Positions 6,242-6,419 of a stretch of 6,419 nucleotides of DNA are shown in pieces. This stretch comes from Vibrio sp. (GTDB lineage: Bacteria > Pseudomonadota > Gammaproteobacteria > Enterobacterales > Vibrionaceae), in the NCBI GenBank assembly GCA_007124475.1, contig SLFB01000129.1, forward strand, positions 1-6,419, in the 5' to 3' direction. The notes beneath the pieces are model-generated. The model saw nothing but the letters and a program-made list of their open reading frames with translations. It ran no database searches and was not told the origin of the DNA. Numbering within the stretch: the first letter of the stretch is position 1; each line of letters starts with the position of its first letter. A program made the position numbers and the translations under genes.

Positions 6242-6419
6242 TTAAATATCCACTTGCAGGCAAGATACCGCGTGTAAATCATTACCTTTAATTTGTGGCT
6301 TAGTGTGGGCACATTCTGCCGTGGCTTGTGGGCAACGAGTACGGAACACGCAACCCGATGGCGGGCTAATTGGTGACGGTAAATCGCCTTCTAACATCTG
6401 AATCGTCTTGCTACGCTCT
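6242..6419 (-). CDS. oppF: Oligopeptide ABC transporter ATP-binding protein OppF, C-terminal end (5' end outside window)
   Basis: OppF is one of two ATPases that power the OppABCDF oligopeptide importer at the cytoplasmic face of the inner membrane. Only the last 59 codons are present, so the Walker and signature motifs lie beyond the right edge. The segment reads KTIQMLEGDLPSPISPPSGC, then VFRTRCPQATAEC, ending HAVSCLQVDI; this is the oligopeptide/dipeptide transporter C-terminal domain. The sequence closely resembles E. coli OppF (ELPSPINPPSGCVFRTRCP, HAVSCL), which is why F is preferred over OppD or DppD/F. The four family cysteines are present (GC, RC, EC and SC). Transcription leads away from the rest of a presumed opp operon to the right, ending in the hairpin at 6196-6228. 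Confidence 0.88.
   Translation of the reverse strand, partial: ERSKTIQMLEGDLPSPISPPSGCVFRTRCPQATAECAHTKPQIKGNDLHAVSCLQVDI

Overview
The window looks like a stretch of chromosome from a gammaproteobacterium, most likely a Vibrionaceae member close to Vibrio. The reasons are the closeness of the AckA, Pta and YfbV proteins to that family, moderate GC, an ERIC-type intergenic repeat, and the gene order dusC / yfbV / ackA-pta / glutathionyl-hydroquinone reductase / oppF, which I recall from Vibrio chromosome I (from memory, not searched). Species cannot be settled from this sequence.

Layout from left to right. Positions 1-591 (+) hold the C-terminal two thirds of dusC, a tRNA dihydrouridine synthase. 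An ERIC-like imperfect palindrome (about 549-677) covers its last codons and stop. yfbV (706-1158, -) is a small two-helix inner-membrane protein and converges on dusC. A 351-bp divergent region (1159-1509) carries the yfbV promoter, an extended -10 promoter for ackA and a long ackA leader. ackA (1510-2706, +) and pta (2886-5030, +) form the acetate operon, separated by 179 bp that contains three inverted repeats. A clear intrinsic terminator (5069-5096) ends the operon. Converging on it is an Ecm4/YqjG-type glutathionyl-hydroquinone reductase (5108-6076, -). The last 59 codons of oppF (6242-6419, -) enter from the right edge, followed by a hairpin at 6196-6228.

The biochemical core is the Pta-AckA pathway. 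Pta converts acetyl-CoA and phosphate to acetyl phosphate and CoA. AckA passes the phosphate to ADP, giving ATP and acetate. The pathway runs in reverse when acetate is taken up, and acetyl phosphate can phosphorylate response regulators and acetylate proteins. The flanking genes (tRNA modification, membrane protein, thiol reductase, oligopeptide import) are independent functions sharing the neighbourhood.

This is mainly ordinary core chromosome. I do not see a new defence, mobile or biosynthetic system. The points worth a second look are non-coding: the ERIC-like repeat that appears to supply the dusC C-terminus, the perfect 20-bp inverted repeat just upstream of the pta start, two hairpins whose G-U pairs fit only one transcribed strand, and the long ackA leader.
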